Positions 1-7,108 of a stretch of 13,609 bases of DNA are shown one piece after another. The stretch covers positions 1 through 13,609 of the forward strand of contig JACPCC010000075.1 of NCBI GenBank assembly GCA_016179995.1, read 5' to 3'. The stretch's first letter is position 1, and every line of letters begins with the position of its first letter. The position numbers and the translations under genes are program-made. The notes beneath the pieces were generated by a model. That model searched no databases. It was not told the DNA's origin and saw only the letters and a program-made list of their open reading frames with translations. The stretch is from Candidatus Woesearchaeota archaeon (lineage in GTDB: Archaea > Nanobdellota > Nanobdellia > Woesearchaeales > GW2011-AR9).

Positions 1-408
1 AAAAATACAAGTGATGCTACTTGGTCTGCAATGGAAGAATTTTTCTCAACCCATAAAGTAGGTCTTGTAAATTTACTAGAAAAACATAACAGAATGGGGT
101 TAGTCTCAAATTGGAAAGAATTCCCAGACATTCCTTTGATTCTATCATTATACTTGACTCAAAGTAAAGAAATCAATTTATACATTGAAGCATTTCTAGA
201 AATCCCACCGCCAAATTATAGTACAACTGTATCAATAGATTCAAATGGAAAACTACGTTTTGATTCTATTGATAGTATATTAGGTGAAGCACCAGAATAT
301 TATCATCCAATTCTAATTCCAGATGAAAAAACTAAATTCTTGGCAATGCTTCCTCAGTTTCAAAAAGAATACAAAAGATTGAAGCTAAAGTACCAAAGAA
401 CTAAGTAA
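1..408 (+). CDS. Hypothetical protein, 5'-truncated by the window edge
   Basis: The reading frame is open from base 1 (in-frame codons read KNTSDATWSA before the first Met at 31) and ends with TAA at 406-408, so the gene very likely starts outside the window and the Met at 31 need not be the start. The visible 135 residues are soluble, with no membrane segment or signal peptide. They run from an amphipathic N-terminal part (MEEFFSTHKVGLVNLLEKHN) through a proline-rich middle (EIPPPNY) to a very basic C-terminus (QKEYKRLKLKYQRTK). I do not recognise the family. The gene converges on leuS, with 59 bp between the stops and a hairpin in the gap. The coding call rests on frame length and plausible composition only. 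Confidence 0.6.
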   Translation, partial: KNTSDATWSAMEEFFSTHKVGLVNLLEKHNRMGLVSNWKEFPDIPLILSLYLTQSKEINLYIEAFLEIPPPNYSTTVSIDSNGKLRFDSIDSILGEAPEYYHPILIPDEKTKFLAMLPQFQKEYKRLKLKYQRTK

Positions 409-434
409 AGTTAATGATTTTTAAAATGTTAACT
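409..434. terminator. Inverted repeat between convergent genes, possible bidirectional terminator
   Basis: AGTTAA at 409-414 pairs with TTAACT at 429-434. The spacer holds an A/T-only inverted repeat (ATTTT T AAAAT, 417-427). It follows directly on the stop of the left gene and lies about 35 bp past the end of leuS, where a transcript end is expected from both sides. The stem is A+T-rich and weak, so this is a position-based guess. Confidence 0.35.
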
Positions 435-467
435 AATTTATATTCACTATTTTCTATTATCTACTAT

Positions 468-3284
468 TTACTCTACTAAAACTCCAACCTTTCCCGGTCT
501 AGCCTGCTTAGCTTTCTCCTCAGAACTACCTTCTCCGGATAAAACTAGAACTTCACAGCCAAATTCTTTCTCTAAAAAGTCTTTAGCCTCGACCATTACT
601 TGAATCTCTTCTTCCTGTGAAATTACAAACTCCGGCAGTTTGCTGGCATCTTTTAACAAAGCCGGCACAATTTTATTCAAATCACGACCTTTCAATCCCT
701 CACTGCCTTGCTCCAAAACTTTTCTCATGACCTCTCCTATATTGCGGGTAACTTTAATTTCTTTAGATAACAAACTATAAAGTTCATATAACCAACTATC
801 AGCAATAAAAATGGTAAATTTCTGGGCTTTCTCCAATTTAGCCAGCTTCAAAACTTTACGCATGCCTTCAACTGTATCTTTAACCAGCTCTTCAGCAGCT
901 TCTGCTTTATGGCTAATCAGGCTTTTATTGACCTCCGGCCAAGAGGAAGATGAAACTAACTCACTACCTAAATTTAACTCTTCACTTAAATGCGGAGTAA
1001 TAGGATTCAACAACTTGCACCAAATATCTAACACTTCAAGAATAACTTTCCTATTAGCTCCTCCTCGGCGTACATACCATCTTAAATCGTCGTAAAAACT
1101 AAAATAAGCTGTAGAAGCAAGATCTCTTAACGCATACTTCTTCATCGCTTCTGAAATCGAATTCAAGTGCCTATGTACTCGTGAAAGCAGCCAATCATCT
1201 ATCAACGAATTTTTGCCCTTCAACTCTTTTATCTCTTCAACTAAAAGAAGAATCCGTTCTAAAGCACTTTTGTAATTGAAAACTACTTCCTCTTCCCAAA
1301 CCACATCAACATGCGGGGAACCAATGTGAGCATAATATAAACGCATGGCATCAACACCATATTTTTGCACCGCTTGGGGTATAGGTTCTGCTCCGCCTTT
1401 ACTCTTGGAAATCTTACTGCCCTTGCCTGTAACCCACCAATTGACAAATATTCCTCTCGGCCACTTTTCCTCGGGCAAAATAGCTACATGATTCATCAAG
1501 AAAACAGGGAAATGCACCGTCTTATGCTCTTTTCCACCCAGATTCATATCTAAAGGGTAAAAATAATCAAACTCTTCTTTAACCGCCTTCCACTTCTCCA
1601 CCCCTGCGCCTTTACCTAAAAACACATAATCAAAAAATTCTTCTGTCAACTCTTCTTTAGTTAAATATTTATTATTGATAAATTTAGAAACAATATAATA
1701 AGCCGGATATAAAGTTGAATCACTAATAGGTTCAATAGTCCATTTATTATCGAATGGAAACTTACTGCCTAACCAATTTCCTAATCTAGCACAAGCTCGG
1801 TCATTGAACCATTCTAAAACACCGGGCATATTTTCATAATACTCTTCGGGAAAGATACGCATTTCTTTAGCTTGCTCTTTACTTCTTTCCGTCAACTCTT
1901 GATTGGAATAACGTATAAACCACTGGTCATCTATTTTCTTAACGATAACTTTATTTCCACAGCGGCAAATAACTTCTTCACTTAAATCATGCAGAATATC
2001 TGCTTCTTTCTTCTCTAACAATTCTGCTTTCATCAATTCTTTCGCTTCTTCTACTTTTTTGCCGGCATACTTGCCGCAGTTCTGCATCATCACACCAGTA
2101 TGATAACCGGCTTTGTAAATTTCTTTAGTAGCTTCTTCTAATTTAGGATTGTCTAAAGAAGTAATCCCCATATTCTCGACAATTTCTTTAGCTGGATAAT
2201 CTCCATAGCCTTTAGTTAAAATAATAGGAATCAATTGTAAAGCTTTAACCGCTTCTGGTTTCAAACCGTATTTTTCTAATTCAGTTGTATTCTCTTGCAA
2301 CACTTTAAGAGCCACATAATCATAAGGCGCATCACTAGGAACAGAAGTTACAATTCCCGTACCAAATTTAGGATCGCAAAAAGAAGCCGGATAAACTGGA
2401 ATTTCTCGTCCAATTCCGGGAGCCAAAACCTGCCGGCCAATCCATTCCGCAGCTTTAATTGTTTCGCCTACGACGAGATTCTCTTTTTGATAACTTAACT
2501 TTTCTGCCGCTTCGCGACTAACTATCCATTTCTCTCCAGCAACATCAACACGTACATACTCCGCTTGCGGGTTAATCCAAAGATTAGTTTGTCCAAAAAC
2601 AGTTTCCGGACGTAAAGTGGCAGCAATTAAATAATCTTCACCGCACTTAAATTTCAATAAAGTAAATTCTTGTTTTTCTGCATTTCCCCCTTTAGAAAGA
2701 TCTGTTTCAGATGGATCTACAGCAACAGGTCCGCATTTAACGCAAGCCGTGGCAAAATATGGTTTTTGCACTAGTAAATTCTTCTGCATTAACTTACGAA
2801 ATTGCCAGTCGATAAATTTCCCATAATCAGGATAAGTCGTACAAGTAAAACGTTCCCAGTCGCATAAGAAACCAAACTTCTGCCAGTATTCTTTCAGATA
2901 CACTTCATTGAAATAAGCAATAACTTTGTCTGCACTTTCAAGCTCAAGAATTTTCTCTTCTGAACAGCCATTATTGCGCAAATAAGCCATCCAATCGGCA
3001 TCTTTATTCTTGACTTTATTACCAAAAGCAATAGCTTGATTCCCAGAAGCATGCGTACCAACGGGAAATAAAACCTCTTTGCCCTGCAGGCGCTCATAAC
3101 GGCAGATAGCGTCGGTGTAAGAAAAACCTCGCATGTGTCCTACGTGCAAATAACCAGAGATGCCCGGATAAGCAAAAATCATCATGAACTTTTCTTTGTT
3201 CTTATGAACCTTAGCCTTACCTAATCCTGCCTTTTCCCAGGCTTTCTGCCACTTGCGTTCAGTTTTCTCCCAGTCTATAGCCAT
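468..3284 (-). CDS. leuS: Leucyl-tRNA synthetase, archaeal type
   Basis: Class I synthetase that charges tRNA-Leu with leucine in the cytoplasm. Numbered from the ATG at 3284 it has 938 residues, normal for archaeal LeuRS. The HIGH motif is HVGH at 47-50 inside YPGISGYLHVGH, and the KMSKS motif is KISKS at 624-628. The CP1 editing domain shows the Thr-rich segment TLRPETVFG (from about 223) and the conserved Asp in APYDY (about 322). Cys pairs at 181/184 (CVKCG) and 440/442 (CRCG) could bind zinc. A longer frame begins at a TTG (3293), but I prefer the ATG: a strong TATA box at 3309-3316 puts the transcript start within a few bases of it, giving a leaderless message. The gene is intact, ends in TAA and faces away from the hydrolase cluster. 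Confidence 0.97.
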   Translation of the reverse strand: MAIDWEKTERKWQKAWEKAGLGKAKVHKNKEKFMMIFAYPGISGYLHVGHMRGFSYTDAICRYERLQGKEVLFPVGTHASGNQAIAFGNKVKNKDADWMAYLRNNGCSEEKILELESADKVIAYFNEVYLKEYWQKFGFLCDWERFTCTTYPDYGKFIDWQFRKLMQKNLLVQKPYFATACVKCGPVAVDPSETDLSKGGNAEKQEFTLLKFKCGEDYLIAATLRPETVFGQTNLWINPQAEYVRVDVAGEKWIVSREAAEKLSYQKENLVVGETIKAAEWIGRQVLAPGIGREIPVYPASFCDPKFGTGIVTSVPSDAPYDYVALKVLQENTTELEKYGLKPEAVKALQLIPIILTKGYGDYPAKEIVENMGITSLDNPKLEEATKEIYKAGYHTGVMMQNCGKYAGKKVEEAKELMKAELLEKKEADILHDLSEEVICRCGNKVIVKKIDDQWFIRYSNQELTERSKEQAKEMRIFPEEYYENMPGVLEWFNDRACARLGNWLGSKFPFDNKWTIEPISDSTLYPAYYIVSKFINNKYLTKEELTEEFFDYVFLGKGAGVEKWKAVKEEFDYFYPLDMNLGGKEHKTVHFPVFLMNHVAILPEEKWPRGIFVNWWVTGKGSKISKSKGGAEPIPQAVQKYGVDAMRLYYAHIGSPHVDVVWEEEVVFNYKSALERILLLVEEIKELKGKNSLIDDWLLSRVHRHLNSISEAMKKYALRDLASTAYFSFYDDLRWYVRRGGANRKVILEVLDIWCKLLNPITPHLSEELNLGSELVSSSSWPEVNKSLISHKAEAAEELVKDTVEGMRKVLKLAKLEKAQKFTIFIADSWLYELYSLLSKEIKVTRNIGEVMRKVLEQGSEGLKGRDLNKIVPALLKDASKLPEFVISQEEEIQVMVEAKDFLEKEFGCEVLVLSGEGSSEEKAKQARPGKVGVLVE

Positions 3285-3306
3285 TGTTGGCAAGGTTATA
3301 GAGAGA

Positions 3307-3318
3307 GGTTTTTAAACG
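3307..3318 (-). promoter_or_regulatory. leuS promoter (TATA box)
   Basis: On the minus strand this reads CGTTTAAAAACC, with TTTAAAAA as a near-consensus archaeal TATA box centred about 28 bp upstream of the leuS ATG at 3284. The spacing implies transcription starting at or just before the start codon. Confidence 0.6.
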
Positions 3319-3421
3319 TTACGGGTGGATTTAGGTTATGAAGAGTTAGGCTTTCCCAGAAAAATAAGTAGTTAGAAATAATAAATCAATTCCTCTTTAA
3401 AAATAATCCAAAAATAATCAT

Positions 3422-4000
3422 TTAATTCTTTAAGATTTCTTCTAGCAATTCAGGAAATTCCTCTGTTCCCATATCGCCAAGAGTATAATGCCCTCTTCCT
3501 TCTAATTCAACAATCTTTCCACCCAATACTTTATAAAAAAGGTTCAAACTTTTTTTACCATCCTCTTCTTCATCATTAGCAGTGAACATTACAATCCATT
3601 TTACTCGATCCTTGATGGTTTTATCAATAGGATAAGTGTAATATTCCTTTCTAAATTCATCATTTTTGTCAGGTATTTTCCAAGGAGCGACGAGGATTAG
3701 TTTGAAAATTGTTCTCTTTGTTTCTCCCAACTAGCGTACCAAGAAAGCACAACCGCAACTATGTCCGATTAAAATAGTATTTTCATCAACATTATATTTC
3801 TCGAATTCTATCTTAAATTTTTTATACTCCGGTTGCCAAGGCGAGGGCATTAAAGGAGTTTCAGTTTTAATATTTTTAGCAAGAAGCTGTTTCTTAGTCC
3901 AAGGAATCCAGTGTTTATCATAAGTTCTTGTTTCTGGATTCATTGCTTTTTCAGCATTTCTAGGACATCCATGAATGATAAGTACATTTTTAGCCGTCAT
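3422..4000 (-). pseudogene. RBBP9/YdeN-like serine hydrolase, split by an in-frame TAG
   Basis: Two minus-strand pieces in the same frame form one small alpha/beta hydrolase. The first (ATG at 4000, 89 aa) has the N-terminal strand KNVLIIHG and the nucleophile elbow GHSCG with Ser81. The TAG at 3731-3733 then interrupts, and the same frame resumes with LGETKR, continuing through the core strand FKLILVAPWK, a candidate catalytic Asp region (FTANDEEEDG) and the catalytic His (GRGHYTLGDMG). Read through, the total is about 192 residues, the usual size for RBBP9-type proteins. The stop sits after FLVR, where relatives commonly carry Trp, so TGG to TAG by one base is the simplest origin (family knowledge plus inference). 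A TTG directly follows the stop, so re-initiation giving two half-proteins is conceivable. The gene follows the PIN gene by 23 bp, probably in one transcript. Substrate is unknown for most of this family. Confidence 0.82.
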
Positions 4001-4023
4001 ATTAAAGCACCGCTACAGATACA

Positions 4024-4422
4024 TTACCTCACCATCAACAACACTTTCTTCTGTCTAATGGTCAAATATGGTTTAATTAATTTCTTTTTTAAGAGAATAT
4101 CTTGAGTTAAGATCAAAGCCCTTTGTTTAGATTTTTCTAGAAGTAAATCATCGACATAACCTTTCTCTGGCAAGACTATTATTTCTTTAGTTTTCAATTT
4201 ATTTATTAAAATGGCTAACACTAATTTCGCCGCAGCTTTCTCTTTCCCATCAGCAGTAGATTTTATTCTTTCTAGTTCGTCTAAGCTCGCCTGCAAAACA
4301 GCTGTTTGATAGGAAAAATCACAAACATCATCCAATAAACTAAACAAATCAATTTTCCATTCTACTGCTGAAAGCAAAGAACTAGTATCGATAATTAGTA
4401 ATTTTTTTAATTTAGGTGTCAT
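4024..4422 (-). CDS. Fcf1/Utp24-like PIN-domain protein
   Basis: A 132-aa single-domain PIN nuclease candidate. Visible acidic positions are Asp12 in LLIIDTSSLL, Glu49 in SLDELERI, Asp91/Asp92 in GYVDDLLLE and Asp108 in LTQDILLKKKL. The basic segment TIRQKKVLLMV closes the fold as in archaeal Fcf1-type PIN proteins, which resemble the eukaryotic enzyme that cuts pre-rRNA. An RNA-processing or rRNA-maturation role is inferred from family, not shown. There is no neighbouring VapB-like antitoxin, which argues against a VapBC pair. I chose the ATG at 4422; the frame also has a TTG two codons earlier. The gene lies 22 bp after the membrane-protein gene and 23 bp before the broken hydrolase, suggesting a three-gene operon. 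All four expected acidic residues appear present. Confidence 0.8.
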   Translation of the reverse strand: MTPKLKKLLIIDTSSLLSAVEWKIDLFSLLDDVCDFSYQTAVLQASLDELERIKSTADGKEKAAAKLVLAILINKLKTKEIIVLPEKGYVDDLLLEKSKQRALILTQDILLKKKLIKPYLTIRQKKVLLMVR

Positions 4423-4444
4423 TGTCAATTTTTATACCAGTTAA

Positions 4445-5314
4445 TTATTGTTTTTGAATTCTTTCACCTGCCGCATCTTGTACCACAGTCAGCCAAAACA
4501 CTCTCAAAAAACTAAGTAATAGAGGAAATGACAAAACTAAAAGTAAAGCCCACCAGAAATTAACATCTTTCTCTGCGGCTTTATAACAAACCATCAATAG
4601 TCCAAATATTAGAAGATGAAATAGAGCATAAACAGGAAACAAATACCAGCTTTTTTTCACAGAGAAATTTAACCAAACCGTTAAAAAACGCTTCCAACCG
4701 TGAATATTGAGCAACGCCACACCCGTCAAAAAGAAATAGAATAACACAAATATTAGTAACCATAAAAAATTGGACCAAGCAGATGAAGATATTAGACCAA
4801 TCCCTAATCCACTCAAAGAAAAATATGATTTCAAATATATCCAAGTTATCAAAACTAAACTGCCTAAAAAGAGAGTGCTTAAAAACAAAAACTTCAACGT
4901 CCTTTGCAGCCAACCGTTCCAACTAGCCTTTCCTAAAAGATGATGGGCGAAGAGCCATAATCTACCCTCACCTAAAATAAAAGCTAGAATCAGCCAACCT
5001 GCCAGTGAAAAAAGACTGCTCTTCAAAGATGATATACTAGATTGTATCGCCAGCATAGCATCTACTGTTTCAGAAGGCAGCTGATTTTGTTCCAAATAAG
5101 GCTGCATACTTCCTATCTGTTCCAATCCCGGCAAGGAAGCAGTTAAACCTTGATAGCTGGACATAACATCTTTCATATGAATAAATATTAAATAAAAAAC
5201 AGCTACCATGAAAATTACTTGCGCAAGAAATAAAAAGAAAAAAGTAAGCTTATGCTTACGAATCTCACCCAAAGTATCTTTCCAACTCTTACAAAACAAT
5301 TCTAAAATATCCAT
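4445..5314 (-). CDS. Polytopic membrane protein, about six transmembrane segments
   Basis: A 289-aa integral membrane protein. Hydrophobic segments lie at about 23-45, 101-122, 142-161, 181-203, 223-245 and 252-277. A soluble loop of about 50 residues (SSYQGLTASLPGLEQIG through SSISSLKSS) follows the first segment and is probably extracytoplasmic. The N-terminus is cytoplasmic-like (KSWKDTLGEIRKHKL). I recognise no transporter signature; it resembles the generic six-span proteins common in DPANN genomes. The ATG at 5314 is supported by a TATA box 25 bp upstream, giving a leaderless message. It is the first gene of a probable operon with the PIN protein (22 bp gap) and the hydrolase, all on the minus strand. 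Function is unknown. Confidence 0.8.
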   Translation of the reverse strand: MDILELFCKSWKDTLGEIRKHKLTFFFLFLAQVIFMVAVFYLIFIHMKDVMSSYQGLTASLPGLEQIGSMQPYLEQNQLPSETVDAMLAIQSSISSLKSSLFSLAGWLILAFILGEGRLWLFAHHLLGKASWNGWLQRTLKFLFLSTLFLGSLVLITWIYLKSYFSLSGLGIGLISSSAWSNFLWLLIFVLFYFFLTGVALLNIHGWKRFLTVWLNFSVKKSWYLFPVYALFHLLIFGLLMVCYKAAEKDVNFWWALLLVLSFPLLLSFLRVFWLTVVQDAAGERIQKQ

Positions 5315-5335
5315 AATTAGATATTAAAAAAATGC

Positions 5336-5343
5336 TATTTAAA
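5336..5343 (-). promoter_or_regulatory. Promoter of the membrane-protein/PIN/hydrolase cluster
   Basis: The minus strand reads TTTAAATA, centred about 25 bp upstream of the ATG at 5314. This is archaeal TATA-box spacing for a leaderless transcript and supports that start codon. Confidence 0.5.
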
Positions 5344-5391
5344 GACTTTTCTATTTACAGGTTCAAGATATCACTGTCTAGGTATCACTCT

Positions 5392-5598
5392 TTAACCAAC
5401 ATATAGACCCTCATAATCTTTCATAACACCTTTTTCTTCAATACGACTTAGAATAATTTTCTTAGTTAAATTACCTGATTTATTTAGAGGAAGTTCTAAT
5501 ACCCTCCATCCACGGCGTTGCGCTTCATCTAATCTTTCCATTACTTCCATCTCTGAAAGTGGAGAACTCTCAATACCTAAAAGATTTTTGACAGTCAT
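5392..5598 (-). CDS. Small hypothetical protein (68 aa)
   Basis: The frame is open from a TTG at 5661 and has an ATG at 5649. I prefer the ATG at 5598 because the minus strand there reads GGGGGATACCAAATG, a Shine-Dalgarno-like G-run at normal distance, matching the style of the neighbouring starts. The product begins MTVKNLLGIESSPLS and is mixed-charge and soluble, with a predicted helix (EMEVMERLDEAQRRG) followed by a strand-like piece (WRVLELPL) and a basic segment (NLTKKIILSRIEEKG). This might be a small winged-helix or swapped-hairpin fold, but I recognise no family. It ends in TAA and lies on the same strand as the acidic gene, 73 bp downstream of it, so the two are probably co-transcribed. 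Confidence 0.55.
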   Translation of the reverse strand: MTVKNLLGIESSPLSEMEVMERLDEAQRRGWRVLELPLNKSGNLTKKIILSRIEEKGVMKDYEGLYVG

Positions 5599-5671
5599 TT
5601 GGTATCCCCCAAGATTCTCTCTACTAAAAGTATCCTCTACTAAAAGCATACACCTACTCAAAACTACTCAA

Positions 5672-5878
5672 CTAAACCATCTGCTCTTCATCCTCAAAAT
5701 CTAAAAAATCATCCTCATCCATAATGCACAAACTATTTTCATATCCATTCATAAAACCATCTTCGGCATTGGTCAAACCTTCTTCATCCATTAAAATTTC
5801 CCGCTTCTTTCTCGAATAAATTGTCTCTTCCTCTTCTTCACAAAACTCAACTGAACTCTTATTATCCCCTTTGTACAT
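5672..5878 (-). CDS. Small, strongly acidic protein (68 aa)
   Basis: A 68-aa protein starting MYKGDNKSSVEF, very rich in Glu and Asp (CEEEEE, MDEDDFLDFEDEEQMV). It contains a short motif, LTNAEDGFMNGYEN, similar to a Gly-Tyr-Glu motif I associate with small conserved DPANN/Woesearchaeota proteins (recollection, not verified). I chose the ATG at 5878 over the upstream GTG at 5887 because GGGGGTG lies 6 bases before the ATG and overlaps the GTG. The stop is TAG, so TAG does serve as a stop in this genome. It is divergent from the AbrB-PhoU gene across a shared control region. A nucleic-acid-mimic or basic-partner-binding role would fit the charge, but that is speculation. Confidence 0.65.
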   Translation of the reverse strand: MYKGDNKSSVEFCEEEEETIYSRKKREILMDEEGLTNAEDGFMNGYENSLCIMDEDDFLDFEDEEQMV

Positions 5879-5887
5879 TTTCGCCAC

Positions 5888-6046
5888 CCCCTGTTTTTAA
5901 CCCCCGCTTAGCTCACATCTGAAACTAAAACCTACAAACTAATAACTATAACCTTTCTAATGTAATAATTACATAACAAAACATTTAAATATATATACCT
6001 TTGCTAGATAGTATATAACAGGTATATGGTTTTACGGGGGGTAAGA
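5888..6046. promoter_or_regulatory. Divergent promoter region with a 15-nt palindrome
   Basis: This separates the acidic minus-strand gene from the AbrB-PhoU gene. At 5960-5974 is ATGTAATAATTACAT, a perfect inverted repeat (7-bp arms, one central base). Just right of it lies TTTAAATATATA (from 5984), a strong TATA box for the plus strand, with a second TATA-like stretch at 6012-6018. For the minus strand, GTTATAG (5946-5952) is a candidate. Both genes have G-rich Shine-Dalgarno sequences: GGGGGG at 6036-6041 before ATG 6047, and GGGGG on the minus strand before ATG 5878. A palindrome next to a gene for an AbrB-type DNA-binding protein suggests an autoregulatory operator (inference). Confidence 0.5.
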
Positions 6047-7004
6047 ATGGAATATAGAAAATTAATCTCATTTGGGAAAAGCAGTTATGTGGTTTCATTG
6101 CCGAAAAGCTGGGTTAAATTGAGTAAATTAAAGAAAGGAGATTTAGTTTATATTGAAGAAAATGAAGGGAACTTACTTTTACAACCACGAGCTAATGAAG
6201 AAGGAGATAAAGAAAAAGAAATAATAATTAATGTCGATGGAAAAGATTTAAGACGGATTCAACGAGAAACTATTTCTGCTTATTTACAAAATAATAAAAC
6301 CATTATTTTAGCTGGAAATGAAATTAAAGAAAAAGCAAAAGAAATTCAAAACTTTATTCAAAACCTTATTGCGCTAGAGATAATAGAACAAGATTCCAAG
6401 AGAATTGTAGCTAAAGATTTTTTAAATATTAATGATATCTCTATTGAACAAATAATTCGAAAAATGGATGTAATCGTACGATCTATGCTTAAAGATTGCA
6501 AAGAAATGTTTAAAGAAGATAGTTATGAAAATCTCTATTTACGCGACAATGATGTGAATAAATTTAGGTTTCTTATTTATCGTATCATCTGGTTTGGCAT
6601 TGAAAATCCATCTCAGATATTTAAAAAGCTTAATATTAAACAGAAAGATTTGTTTATAAATTGGTGGCTGGCTTTTAGTATTGAAAGTATTGCCGATTAC
6701 GTTAAAAGAATAGCCCGCGATATGAAAAAAATTAAACTATCTAAAAGAACAGGAAGAATATCTAAATATACTAAATAAGATTGATTTAACCTATCATAAT
6801 ATGATGAAATCCTATTATACCAATAATATAGAAGAAGCGCACAATATTCTGCATGAACGTTTTGAGATGATAATGATTTGTGATAATTTCTACCAAAAAA
6901 ATATTAACATAGCGAATGTAGGAAATCTGATTTATAACACCAAATCACTAATTGTAACTATTCATACTATCGGAAGAATTGTCTACCAAGGAATGCCAGG
7001 ATAA
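6047..7004 (+). pseudogene. AbrB/SpoVT N-terminal plus PhoU-like regulator, split by a +1 frameshift
   Basis: Archaeal regulator with an N-terminal SpoVT/AbrB-type swapped-hairpin DNA-binding domain (MEYRKLISFGKSSYVVSLPK through KKGDLVYIEE) and a helical PhoU-like part. The start is ATG 6047, with GGGGGG at 6036-6041 as ribosome site; the upstream ATG at 6026 precedes that site. The frame stops at TAA 6776-6778 soon after an A7 run (6725-6731). In the +1 frame just past that run, the sequence continues smoothly: LNYLKEQEEYLNILNKIDL, then MMKSYYTNNIEEAHNILHER, ending HTIGRIVYQGMPG at 7004. Those are the remaining helices expected of a PhoU domain. Joined, the protein is about 318 aa, typical for the family. 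One extra A is the simplest explanation: true mutation, sequencing error, or less likely programmed +1 shifting. Expected role: transcriptional control, perhaps of phosphate or stress genes. Confidence 0.82.
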
Positions 7005-7108
7005 ATTTTTACTATAGAGTAAATACACGGAGAAAGGTTTATAAGTAAGTGGTTCTATAAAGTCCAAAGTAGAAAGTAGAAAGAATATACAGATTATACA
7101 CCAATAAT
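7005..7108 (+). promoter_or_regulatory. Promoter region of the kinase-like/CYTH pair
   Basis: TATA-like sequences lie at 7038-7046 (GTTTATAAG) and 7054-7061 (TCTATAAA), about 48-70 bp upstream of the ATG at 7109. Between them and the gene is a short purine repeat built from AGTAGAA units (about 7068-7082). No clear Shine-Dalgarno precedes 7109. Confidence 0.4.

Noticed and set aside
4024..4422. VapC toxin of a toxin-antitoxin pair
   Set aside because: It matches Fcf1-like PIN proteins better, and the upstream partner is a membrane protein, not a small DNA-binding antitoxin.
5672..5674. TAG as a generally recoded codon
   Set aside because: TAG ends the acidic protein and the Nudix gene at sensible C-termini, so it works as a stop here. 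The two internal TAGs are more simply nonsense mutations.
6801..7004. Separate 67-aa gene after the AbrB-PhoU regulator
   Set aside because: Its sequence is the expected C-terminal part of the PhoU domain and its frame continues upstream to the A7 run, so it is a fragment of the same gene.
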